Shown: piece after piece, positions 11,852 to 23,169 of the stretch
Layout: the number at the start of each line of letters is the position of its first letter
Numbering within the stretch: the stretch's first letter is position 1
Assembly: GCF_022376445.1 (NCBI RefSeq)
Contig: NW_025955260.1
Span: 1-48,392 of the forward strand
Source of the DNA: Fomitopsis serialis
Taxonomy: Eukaryota > Basidiomycota > Agaricomycetes > Polyporales > Fomitopsidaceae
Direction of reading: 5' to 3'
Length of the DNA stretch: 48,392 bases
Program-made: the position numbers and the translations under genes
Notes under the pieces: model-generated
What the model was told of the DNA's origin: nothing
Seen by the model: only the letters and a program-made list of their open reading frames with translations
The model's database searches: none

Positions 11852-13660
11852 CTAGATGCTATCCAATGCAGGGCGAACGACAGCGCGGTCGAACTCGGGG
11901 GAGTTGTCCGACCGAACCTCCGGGGTTCCGCTGTCCGGGCATGGGGGATCCACGACACGCGATCGATCGGGAAGGCATATCTCCATAACCCCACGAGATA
12001 GCCATGGGATGAAGAGGGGGACCACGAACGATTGGATGGACATGGACAGTTCGCAGGGTGTTGGCTCGGCATCGAACGGGCTCGTACCCAAGGAGCGGCT
12101 TTTAAGATGCGTGCGGGTGAATGCCAGGCTTACGCGCCCAGGCCCGGGGAGTAGGTTGGAAAATATCTCGTGACAGATTGCAGCGTGGAAGATGGCGATG
12201 TCCGAGGAAGTGGTCTCCATATCTGTGTCGAGGTTGACACCAGCGTCGACGCCTGGCTCTCGTAAGGAGAAACAAATGGACATGTGCTCCAGACACGGGC
12301 TCCTAAGCTGCGTGAACAGAGATAGGAGTGTCTTGTAGATCCATGATGTGCGCAGTAACGACACTACAGTGAAGGTCACGTCTAGATATTCCAGTGCGGT
12401 ATTGTACACGAGCGATGGAGCAATACCCAGCTTGGTACGCTGTGACACATTAGTATGTAGCCTATAGCACGTAGGTATACACGGAACTCACCTGTGATGG
12501 TTCTTGATTGTATCGGCATCTGAACGCGCGAAGGACTGCCCCAGAATGTCGCAACACCTTGTCGATGGCAGCGTGGAATTCGGGTCCGGGCATGTCCACG
12601 AGACCTATATAAAGAATCCGCAGCTCACAGCACTGCCTCGCGAACAGCTTGAAGAATAGTGCAGCAAAGGCTGAAGGCACCGACCGAAGAGTGACATTGG
12701 TGAATGCTTTCATACCTTTGGCCACTCCATTCAACACGGCTTCGTCAGACGGAGGCTCCCATTCTGGCACTTCCTCACAGCGTATGCTTCGGAGGTCAGG
12801 GAAAGCACAGAGGAACTGCAGGAGTTGTGAGAACGAAAAGAATTGGGTCGTGTCCAGCACCAGAGTGTTGATGTTCGTGTACAAGGCCAGAACACTGAGC
12901 ACACTTTGGTGAAACGACTCAATGTGAGCAGTCCCTGAGGCGTAGTCTCCGCTGGCACATCCGAGAAGCTGCAGTGATCGTAGCTTCCGCTTTGCGGAGG
13001 GCAGGAGGTTCTCCCCTATACTATTGAGAGCCTGAGGTGCAGAATGGACCGTGATCGAGTAGAGGGTGAGGTCTGTAAGACTAGGCAGAGCATCAACGAT
13101 AGTCTGGAGTACCTTGGCATGACGGAAGCGACATTTCTCGAGTGTTAACGAGGTGACTGTTCCAAAAGAGTTGAGGTAGGTGAAAAAGGTCGCATGAGGT
13201 CTCCTTGTAACCCAGTCTAGCCGTAAGATCGAGAGGCGCTTGACCGCCGAGAGAAGGCATCCGGACATACGCATAGAAAATGTATGCACATACGGCTCTT
13301 CGGCGTTCTCATAAACGCGGAGCGTTTGGAGTGATCGGCCATACCGTCGATTGACCTTGGACACGAGAATACGCCCAAGGTCGCCCAGGGCTCTCGTGCT
13401 TCCAATGATTACGTCCCGAGAGAGATTGCGCTTTGCAGCGTGATACCAGGCACAGCAGACGAGGCAGCATCTGGCGAGCTGTACGGGCTCGTCCCATATA
13501 AAGTCGGCGATGAGTTCGATGATCTCGTGCGGCAGAGTCAGAGATGCATCACTGGGAGGGCATGAGCAACCACTTGAGAATGGTCAACGCAAACGGGGCC
13601 ATACCTCGCATAGACAGCAAACCTGAAGTTAATCTCGATGTATCTGGGTTCATCAGACAT
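11852..13660 (-). CDS. F-box-like / leucine-rich protein (gene A)
   Basis: Likely substrate adaptor of an SCF ubiquitin ligase: the F-box would bind Skp1 and the C-terminal repeats would choose the target, which is unknown. Exons are complement 13660-13605, 13551-12492 and 12439-11852 (introns 53 and 52 nt). They give 567 residues in frame. The first exon ends in phase 2 and encodes a short head ending NFRFAVYAS, matched by paralogue B. The F-box follows at residues about 25-65 (LPHEIIELIADF, then CCLVCCAWY). The remainder is irregular leucine-rich repeats with conserved blocks CRFRHA and FVVPLFIPWLSRGVMEICLPD. It is collinear over nearly its whole length with gene B and, less closely, gene C. 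The upstream flank also matches that of B. Confidence 0.8.
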
Positions 13661-14849
13661 TGTCAGCGCAAGTCGAAGGATATCTACCAGTATCAGGTCA
13701 AATCACAAGGCGAAGACGTATCGTGAAATAGAGCGCACCTCGTGGCTACGGCGCGATCGGGCGAAGACCGTCGAACGATGTGCAGCGAGCTGGCTATGGA
13801 TCCCTACGGACAGTCCTCTGAACGCGGATACACGTCAGTTTGCAATGCCTCAGCAACACTGATTCTCACGCACATCGGTAGGTCGAGAACAACACCAGTG
13901 GTGGACCTGACAACCAGCGCGAGAGGGCGAAGGCAGGCAGTGTGGCGGTAGTCACTAGGGACGGCAGGGCGCAGGAGACGGAAGATAAGGACTCATAAAA
14001 CGACCCAAGGAAGGCGGCGTCCCCGCGCAGTGCCCCCGCGTACACGTGTTCCAACGCTGCCTTCAAGCAGCCTCATTTCGCCAAATGAGGGTGGTGCTTC
14101 GATGCATTCCATCCGGCGAAACGCTCGCCGGGCCGATGATTCATTGACCCAGTTGGAAGGCGCGATGCCCTATGTACGCAAGGACAAATTGCAGACCATC
14201 GTGAGCAACAATACTAGCGCAGAGTCTTACCAGGTAGTGCCGACTACTTCCCTGAATTGACCACAGAACAAACCCGATGCCCCCGGACTGCGAGTGATCA
14301 AGGTACGGTCGCGACAGACCGGAGTGGCGACGGATGTTGACAATTTCTCACTCGTCGGCTTGCGCACAGACGAAAGGAAGTGAGACAGATGGGCCACCGG
14401 ACGTCTGGCGACATACCTCTGCTGGAAAATATGCCCGCACATTCACTGTGGTCGATCACCATCTTTCGTTCGGACCGCCGGACATCGTGCTCTCCGCACA
14501 GCAAGGGAATTGACTCGCCATGAGAAGAGGCTTTCGCTATTCGCTAAGGTCTCGTGTCCGTCGTAATCGAGCAGACACCGAAGGGGACAAGGGACGTGTC
14601 CGACACGAGGCCAGAAGCCATTTCCTACTCGACCCACAGCGCCGAAGCGTGACGAAAGCATAGAACTGTTTCGTTGTCATGTTGAGGATCGTGCGGTTGT
14701 GCACCGCAAGTTGGATCGTACCACGTCCGATGGCCCTGCTTTGAGGAAATATTCGCGGGCGGTTGACGCAGTGCGGAGTGGTTGACGGGGTGAAATTGCA
14801 AGTCAACTGTCGCATCCATTGCGAAGACTAAGAATGAGTGCAACTATCC
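13661..14849. other. Intergenic; 5' flank of gene A
   Basis: No gene is supported. Read on the minus strand, the first few hundred bases match the DNA upstream of F-box gene B. One example is a CAGTGTTGCTGAGGCATTG block near 13860, found again at about 34123. The promoter of A should lie here, but no TATA or CCAAT box stands out. Confidence 0.4.
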
Positions 14850-17120
14850 ACCCGCCCACGCACAAAGTGCTGTTGTACAGTATGCAGCACCTCGTTGGGC
14901 TTCCAACATGACCTGCATCAAACGACTCGAGGCTCGGACGAGCAGTGGAGCTTCTGATGTAGAAGGCCAGTCCGAACGAACGCTAGGACAAAGTTGACAA
15001 TACAAGCAACGCGTGGTCCGACATGTTGAACAGACTGGGTCGCGGAGCACGGAACAAGATAAGACGACGTTACAGTCAAATCCACGTGCACGTACAGCAA
15101 GGAGACACACGACGTCCTCATACGGAAGGGCCCGGCGCCGCGGCTGTGGTAGGACCCATCGTCTCAGGTCTCGTGTGACGAGCCTCGCGGTGGCCAAAAA
15201 TGCGAGCCGAATGTACGCACATTCATCATGAGCGAGGAAGCTAAGTCGCTAGTAGCCTCGAAGCACACCAAGACGAAGATACTCGTGTTATGCACCTCGC
15301 ATGCAGTCGTAGACACGTCCGCCGAATCGACACAAACTTGGTCTCGCGCCGTCGGCGCGCGTTCGAGGAGTCACTACGCGCAGTCCACTGAAACAGTGAA
15401 TAAATGAGAGACCGTGTAGCGTACGAGCAAAAACTTCAGGACTGGGCGCACTACTCACTGGGCGAGATATCCGGCGACCCACTCCGTCGTGGCGTCGTAG
15501 CATCATAGGTTGGTTTTTTGACGAGAATGAACGGAGATCATGGTGCCTTGTTTCCGAGTAGATACGAGGGACGGTATGCATAGGCTGCCTCGTCGCGCTG
15601 GAAGGAAGCGCTATTGCAAACAATCATGGGCGGACGGCGGTACAAAAGATAGCTAGTATACACACCTCGTGTTGCTCGCCCTCAATGCTACCTCGCAAAA
15701 TCTCTCCGCGTCTCCGATGTCTGCATTGATGATAGTTACTTGAGGGTCGTTCATAGGCCAGCCCAACATCGAGGGCATCGACCTGCGGACGCGCTTGCGC
15801 GGTTCTGAGATCCTTCGGAGCCTACACACAAGTCGAGTAGCTCGTATTTACGGCTCGTCCGGCATACACGAGCTATTACCGATGAGGGCCAATACCACGA
15901 TCAGGGACTGCATACACGGTGGTAGGGAGAGGCACGTTCGGACATACCCGACGTCAAAGCAGGTCGACTCCGTCCCCCGTCCTCTTCAATCCCAGCTGTT
16001 CGATCGTAACAGCTTTTCGGCGTAGCCTCCGGTAGAGCGTAGTCGACTCCGAACGAGTTTTGTGAGCGATGGGAGTGCCAGTGAAGGTGTTGGTCTGAGT
16101 TGATGCGCGTCGCGTCTTGGTCACTCGCGTCCAGGTCGCTCTCCAGCGCCTCTGTTCCCTCTTGTCGTTCACCACCATATCGATCACCGTGCACTGTGCC
16201 ATTCAGTTGCAGCATCGTGCGCCTCTACTAGCTCACCGCGCTGCGAACGCCGGCGACATATCTGTTTCTCCTCAAGCCCAATTTTGGATCTTGCGCCTCA
16301 AGATCAACATCGAGGATCGACGCTGCCCTCAGCATCAACCTCCATCACACGACATAGCAATGGCTGCGTCTGCGAGGCAAGTACCACATGCTCAACGTCA
16401 TCGACCTCGCGCGTGCTCGTCAAGTTGGAGGGCACTACGCGTTATGCAAGTCACGTAGTTCTCGCCCATCCCTCCCCGCCCTGCTGCCCTATACGCGCTT
16501 CCCGCCGGTACTTAGCCTAGCCAGTCGTAAGTACTGGTAATCATCTTCCGCAGCGTCATGCGGGCTCGTCGGGCCTGTCGAGCGGCTGAAGACGAACACA
16601 TCTAACACGCAAGTGAATCTTCACGTACGACTCAACCGTGGAGGGGCATTTCTGAAGGAGTAAAGCGGGTAGTGCAGCGTACGTCGCTCGAGGGTTGAGT
16701 CTGTATATCCCGCTGATTGTACTCGAGCAGGCAGTATTTTCCGACCATCACGCGCACCGTGGCTGACTTATTGCTTGGGCATACCACATAACGTACCCAT
16801 CGCTTAGCTCGCGCATATATGCGCGCGATCCTAGTCATGCGATGTCGAAACCAAAACGATGCTGTGCGCTTCTAGCGTTTGCTTGCTAGATAGGTGGACA
16901 CTGGAAATTTCGGAGACGCGGTCTGTCGAGGAAGGCGCTCACTGCAGGTGTCCGCTGGTTCGCTGAACTCAGTATGCTGCTTGCCGTTTCCATTCACAGA
17001 GCCGCGTCTTCATAGGACTACCAGGCCATCAGCCCTTGTCCTCATGCAGCTTCATCCCGGTTCTGCTTAACGGTCGCTCTGGTATGCTGCATTTGCTCCG
17101 ACTATGCTCCGCGGCGCCAG
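14850..17120. repeat. Segmental duplication R, copy 1 (non-coding)
   Basis: This block recurs in the same orientation at about 23170-25560. Matches extend, with indels, through the whole stretch. The region 15360-15570 is closest: AAACAGTGAATAAATGAGAG, GCAAAAACTTCA and CCCACTCCGTCG all recur. Others are CTAGTATACACACCTC at 15654 and a CGCGCATATATGCGCGCGAT block near 16812. No frame is conserved as protein between the copies, so I call it non-coding or long dead. Confidence 0.65.
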
Positions 17121-17150
17121 CTAACCTCCGGGAAACTTCAGTTCTGCGAT

Positions 17151-17442
17151 TCCGCCACACGGATCATACTCAATCGGTGAGTGGTCATCCCTGAATCGAG
17201 TCGTCGTGCTTTGTCGCTAAGTGTACTTCGCCGTGGCTCCGACAGCTCGCTGCAGCACACGAGCGTCGGCTTCGCGAGCGCGGTGCGTGCGAGCGGCGCG
17301 GTGGTTGGTGGGTGTCTTGTGGTTGCGAACTGTCTCATGTGATCGAGACTTCCGCCAAAGCGCGGCGGTGTCACGGTGTCGGGGAAGGGGGGTCGAAGTG
17401 CGCGGCGGGGGTGGAGACGTGGCGGGGTGTCCAGGGTACATA
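17151..17442 (+). pseudogene. Fragment of the MFS transporter gene (end of exon 7, intron, exon 8)
   Basis: The end of exon 7 (CTCAATCGGTGAG), a short intron ending CCGACAG at 17248, and most of exon 8 of the 3055-6745 gene can be followed base by base. The clearest stretch is GTCGGCTTCGCGAGCGCGGTG. In the intact gene the codon after LVVANCLM is CGA; here it is TGA (17340-17342), which stops the frame. Homology ends at about 17442 (TGTCCAG), close to a possible acceptor. The larger frame 17376-18164 that overlaps it is a chance extension. It lies between duplication R copy 1 and F-box gene D. Confidence 0.85.
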
Positions 17443-18774
17443 CTACTTCCGAGCTGTCCGCCCTTCTCTACACCCCTTCGTCGGTGCGCATCCCGCTTGT
17501 GGCTTACGATTCCTGCCTCAAGATGCGGCTAACCCGACGTAGATGCAGGGCCATTAGGGCCGGCATGCAGAAGCGGATGTGTGTTGACGCGCGGGAGGGC
17601 AGTCCGAGTCAGAATGGGACGCAGGTATATCACGGTACGTCGCAGCGCGTCGACATCTGCTTTGAAGACATTTTGACCGGACTAAAGAGGGGATTTTTTG
17701 CCGCGCTCTGTCAAGTCAGCTATGGCGATCTCTCCCTCCTAGTCTCATATACACACCACGCAGAGCGTGTCAGCCGTCGGCGATCGCCGAAATTTCTAGC
17801 TGCGTGCCGGGTGGGCCAGGGCCCGCTTCGAGCCATCGCGAAGGCGCACCTGAACATACTCCAACATATCATGATGTCGCAGATCCCTCATACGATACGG
17901 TCAGAGCGGGGACAAGGCAGACGGCAACGCGCATCCTCGCAAAGTCACACATTCGATACGGTCATCCAGGCTGTGAGTTCAGCTCAGAGGTTGAAATTGG
18001 CCTGTCGTTTGAAGGTGAGATATTACAGACTCGAAGGCCACGCTCGCTCACGTTCTCACGTCACAGGGAGCTCGTGTGATGGGCACGGGGAACAGCTGGC
18101 CAACTCCCAGTCTACGCGCGGATTCTCGTCAGCGTCCTTGGCATCGATGCGTCGGACCTGGTAAGTGATCCCCAGCTGCAGACCGTCAATCTCTAGGCCA
18201 AGGGCAGCCGGAAGAGGGCACGGAGCATACAACAGCAGCTAGGAGATAGTACGATTTTTTCACTGACGCACGGGCCATGTACTGTACATGCACTACTTAG
18301 GTTCAATGCATCGCTATGGCCGCGCCGAGCGCTCAATTTACGCGGACTCGCCACTGAGGCGGTCCGAGCAGAGCAGGACAGAACCTAATATGCTTCTAGA
18401 TCTCACATGAGGCCTGCTCGAGGCCGTGTGGTTGACGCGATGCATCGCATTCAGTCAGATTCATAAAGGATTATCGCTGCGTGTGAGTTCAAGAGCCACT
18501 TTTGCGTCGCCCTTCCTGATACAATCTCTACGCTCAACCGGGGCATCCTTTCGATCCTGATTCACGACATTCGTACTCCACTGCCACTTCCTCTCCAAGT
18601 AGTGTCACTGTCGCGCTCACGTCCGACGCGGCTCAATTAGAGGCGCCTTGCTCCGGTGAGATCACAGTCGTATGTTATCAGGCAAGTCATCGTCTGATCT
18701 TTGCGTGGTGTCAGTAGAGTATCTTGGCGTCTGCCGTCGGTAATTGGATTGAACGGCACTCAAGCTTGCACTAG
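17443..18774. other. Intergenic; upstream region of gene D
   Basis: No gene is supported. From about 18190 to the start of gene D the sequence matches, in inverted orientation, the upstream region of gene E (about 44900 down to 44290). Shared words include TTAGGTTCAAT, AGAACCTAATA, CTTCTAGATCTCAC and CGTCTGATCTT. The promoter shared by D and E must lie in this conserved flank. Confidence 0.5.
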
Positions 18775-18833
18775 GTGAGTCCGTCCCAGTAAGGTGCGAG
18801 CTCGCATGATCAACTTGCATGGCCGTTCAGTAG
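18775..18833 (+). other. Probable 5' UTR intron of gene D
   Basis: The donor GTGAGTCCGT follows GCACTAG, and an acceptor (TTCAG at 18830 or TAG at 18833) falls immediately before the ATG. An equivalent donor and acceptor are kept at complement 44290-44232 in paralogue E. Conservation in both copies argues that it is really spliced. Confidence 0.5.
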
Positions 18834-20346
18834 ATGGGCGGTACCACGCACAACGAAGACGAAATGGCCAAGAAGCTCGAGATTTACTACAAGCCGCCCA
18901 CGTACTCAAGGTGCGTATCCATTCTATGTATGCTGTCCAAGTATCAGTGAAGGTGACACATACCAATTATGCTAACTTCCTGTGCGTGCAGAGACAACTA
19001 TCCGCGCTTTGCGCACGAACTTGTCGAGCGCATCGTCGACTTCCTTTGGGATGATCCCAGGGCATTTGCGGGGTGCTGCCTCGTTTGCCACGCGTGGTAC
19101 TGCGCTACACGCCCGCTCTTCCCTACGATGGCGGTCGATCACCGATTTATCCATAAAGAGAGTTTCATGCAATACTCAAGACTCCTCGCCCGACCAAGAT
19201 ACTTGCCCTTTTTCAAGGTTCAAATCGCATCGCTGAGACTTCATGGAACGTTCGCGCACTCCTGGGTAATGCACATTCCCCTAGGTTTGTTACCTCGACT
19301 ATCGCTCCTCGTGCTCTGGTATGCGGATTGGGTGGCTATCAACCCCCAGCACTTCCTCCGTCTCTCGAATTGCAAAGATTCGATGCGAGTCCTGGAACTT
19401 CGCTTTTGCCGCTTTCGCCACGCGCTCGACCTTCGCAGGATGATCAATGCACTACCCAACCTCTCAGAGGTGGTTCTTGATGAAATAGCATTCCAGCACC
19501 CTTCCCTTGGCGTGCACACAGTCCACCCACTTCGATACTCCTTATCAAAATTCGAGCTCAACAACGTGCGCTCGAGACGCGCACTACTATTGTTGACATT
19601 GCTCAATTCACGAACATGCCATCAATTACGAGAATTTGTTATCTCGCTCGCGGGCCGACCGTGTGCAGAACTTATAGCACATGTTACCAGCATACTGCAA
19701 ATTACAGGAGCTGCACTCGAGAAGTTCTTGTGGTGGCATCTTCACGGTGAAGGTAATGTTCCTCAGCACTCACTGTATCTGAAATTCATCATGATTGCTC
19801 ACCGACTTAAACGTAGCCTTCGAAGCCGTACCGCGATTATCAGCGAACACGTCACTGGAGGAACTAGACCTGGCCCTGTGCCTTCCTTCGTCGCCGCAGA
19901 TCATACAAAGGGCTCTCGAGGCCTTGCTGTCCGACATCACCAGCCCGCATCTGCGGCGAATTTCGCTTTCCATCTGGCTCAACCAATCTAAAATCCTCCA
20001 GGATGCAAATGAGGTCCCTGCCTCCCCAGCAGACACGACGAAGTCTATTCCCACATTCCACGCCGTGCTTTCGCGCGGCATCTATGACCGGCTTCCAAAA
20101 AATGGTGTTGATGTCTACTTCTCTATGTCAAAAGTAGAGCCGGAGGCTAACCACATAATGTCTGGGATCAAATTCCACATATTCACTCTTTTTGCACCGT
20201 GGTTGGCCCGTAACAACGTTCTGAAACTCAAGTTCGATCCCGATCCCGATCGAACATTACCATTAACACTTCCTTACTTTTACTCTGAGGTGAGGCACAT
20301 TGCTTCTTCATCCATAAGCCCGGCTGCGACTTGCTCAGCCTGCTGA
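18834..20346 (+). CDS. F-box-like protein, internally shortened (gene D)
   Basis: A second-subfamily F-box-like paralogue, presumably an SCF adaptor. Exons are 18834-18910, 18992-19752 and 19817-20346 (introns 81 and 64 nt), giving 455 residues in one frame. The first exon ends YYKPPTYSR in phase 2. The F-box follows (FAHELVERIVDFLWDD, then CCLVCHAWYCA), then leucine-rich helices (FCRFRHALDLRRMINALP). The C-terminal block is LFAPWLARNNVLKLKFDPDPD. Against gene E it lacks about 110 internal residues between QHPS and LGVH; the loss is exactly in frame. An internal ATG at 18864 is an alternative start and is the one closest to the start of E. The last 30 residues differ from E, so a further 3' intron near 20288 (GTGAGG) is possible. 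Confidence 0.75.
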
Positions 20347-23169
20347 TCAGCTCAACCCAGATCGCATCGCCGGATCAGGTCGGAGTCAGGACGATCGCAG
20401 GAAACGAAGACGTAAGTCGGGAGGCGTAGATGTAGAATGTGAGCAGGCAGAGAAAACGGCAGACGATGGACGAGCGAGTGCAGAATTCCTCGCGCAATAT
20501 GTATGCCGTCGTTTCAATATCTATTCCGAAATGCTACGCTAGAAACACGGGTCTCGGAAAGATAAGCACGGGCTGAGCACTCACGTCGTGTCTTGGTGAC
20601 GCGTTGAGTAGTGTACCACATCAGTCTCCTCATCGGCCCTACACTGACAGCTTCCGGCTCCTTCCACAGTCGTAAGGCTAGACGATAACCGACCGCAGGG
20701 CACGCGCCGCGAGACCGTTCCAACATATCGCTATCCGTCTCCAAAGGGAACCATCCTAGCGTGGCGATGGGCAGCCTCCCTCTGGCTCTGTTCTACGTTC
20801 AATACACACGTTCGCTCTGCGATGGGTTCGCCCCCTTACCTGCGAGCGGTGGCGGTAGACGGCTCTCGAAGTTTAAAGCGCTTCGGCCATGGGTGAATAG
20901 CAGGAGGACCACTGTGGTTCGTACTCGCGCGAGTCACACGGTAACAACGTACTAACTTTGCGCTGAAGTTCTAGTTAGCATGCGTGACTACCTGTCCGAT
21001 CTTGCCACCACCCGGCTGCCTCCGTACATGCCCAACTGTGTGTACGCTCTTGGCTCTGTCCCCGCCGTCTCGAGCAGTGGTGATCTTGTTCACTGGGGCG
21101 ATGTTGGATCGCACGTGTATGTACAGCTCGCCTGGGTCGAACGAACGCGACGGACGACTCACGCCGCGGCTTGACAATATCTTCTCCACTATCGCGGGTC
21201 CGTATTCTTGTCGACTGCGAAGAAACTCTGCGCCTGGTGTGCATGTGCGGAAGCAACGAAGAGCACTGGGTCGGCTGGTAGAATGAATCGTCGCATCGTA
21301 GCCGAAGGGCCACGCCGGAGCTTAGGGCTCGACAACGAGCAAATAGCTCGTTGCCAGCACAAGCCTGCGTCGTCGGAAGTGTCGAGCAGTGAATATTTCG
21401 AGCTGGCAGAGCTGCGTGGATTACTAGTACGTCGCTACAAGATATCCAAGGCCCTATCTATCCACGAAGAGTCCGTCGAGTCGCGCAGGCTTCGCATGCG
21501 TCCAGAGAGGAGAGATGTCTCTCTGAACGAGGAACAACGCCGATCGAACAGATCGCGCGTGATGAGATGATGGAGACGCAGTCTCAGCTTGCAAGCCCAG
21601 TGCCACCACGAGTGGTTGGCTGCGTATCCCACTGCTGGAGAGACGGCGACCGGAGGCGTCAGCGATTGAACGCGGGGTGGGGGGTGGACGAACCTCTTCA
21701 TACAAGCTAGGGTGTAGCCAGCCGTGGCCTGAGATCGTTCATGAGAGAAAAGAACCTGAGAGACGAGCGTGAAAAAGAAACAGTGTTCATTCAGGGTGCT
21801 TACGATACGTGCGAGGATGCATATTGGCTTACGTATGATGCATGAGTCACCACGTCGCCGTGTGTTCTAGGCATCTTCCGCTGGATTTTGCCAGGAGACA
21901 TGTGTACTAGCGACGTATAGGCTCGAGCAGAGTGCACGCGCGGATACCACGGCGTTGCTGCAGCGCGATGATACACAGCTGCACGCGCAGAACGAGGATG
22001 ACGAGGACCTGTCTTCCGTCTCGCTCGTCTCGCCACAGGTAATGACATTCCGCAACGCCATACCGCATCGACGGCTCCGAGTCGTCTGAAGAGCGCGTTC
22101 ATCGCTTTTTGAGCACCGCTGTGGGAAGTACTCATTGAATCGCATACGATGCACCAGTTAACTCACATCCCCCTTCGTCCCCAGGCCTGACTCTAGAGAC
22201 GGGCACTCGTCCCCGCGAGAACATAAAAGTCCTCACTTCAATCCACCACTCCATCGGCCTGCTACATGTCTTCCGTGTGTTGACCGATAACGCAATGGAT
22301 ACGTGCGGAGCGAGGAGGTCGGTATGGTTCGTAACTGCGAGGAACCGAGCATGTTGCACCTCCAGGCTACGAGGTCGGGTCCTGGAGCCCTGCTTCATAC
22401 ACACAGCAATCCGACCACGCATATATTTGGGTAGAAACGGGACACGGTGAGTGCTAGTCCGTACACGAATCACGTAGAGCCGCCGGGAATTCTGAGTGGA
22501 GGCTAGGAACCCGAGACAGATCGTGCGTACGACACGACCCAGTCTGCGTGAAGACGGGAGATCTGTGTCACGATCGCTGTGGATGAGCACGCCAGCAATG
22601 TGAAGCTGATTGGATGAACCTTACAGTTGGACACAGCCGCCGTTTATTTCTCCTGCGCGTTCGCGGGTATATGGGGTTTCGCAGCGAAGAAGTGGGGAAA
22701 TGCGGGCGAGAGGTGAGCGTGAACGAACACGACATAGCATCGTACCTACATGCGGTAAACGGCTGTTGCATGATCGCCGTCCAGTAGGGCACTGATCTGC
22801 GTCGAGCTCTGAAGCGGGTCTATGACAGGTGAGTCCTGACCCAGCAGAACTTCTGACGCGCTAGAATTCAGATGGGATACGGCGGGATTTGATTGCAATG
22901 AATGAACATACAGTATTCGGTAGAAGATAGGCGGGTCGGCGATAAGCACGGTTGATCTCGAGCCGTGCGTGTCGGACCACAGAACTGTATCTAGGTTGAA
23001 GCATCGAGGCGGAAAGGCGGTAGTTCTTCAACATCGGGTAAGCTACTAGACACCGTGGAAAGCTAACAGGACATACCTCGCATGCAGCCACGACCAGCTG
23101 TATGTATGGATTGACGGTAAGCCAAGGTTCGAGAGCACGAACGAGTCCGTCCATCCGTCCCGCTCATCC
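20347..23169. other. Intergenic, no gene found
   Basis: About 2.8 kb with only short frames. I see no splice-supported coding region, no tRNA, no inverted repeats, and no clear match to the other duplicated blocks apart from scattered words. Frames such as 22132-22590 (-) have no recognisable protein features. Confidence 0.3.

Noticed and set aside
17376..18164. 262-residue plus-strand frame
   Set aside because: Its start lies inside the out-of-frame transporter fragment and it continues into unrelated sequence; a chance frame.
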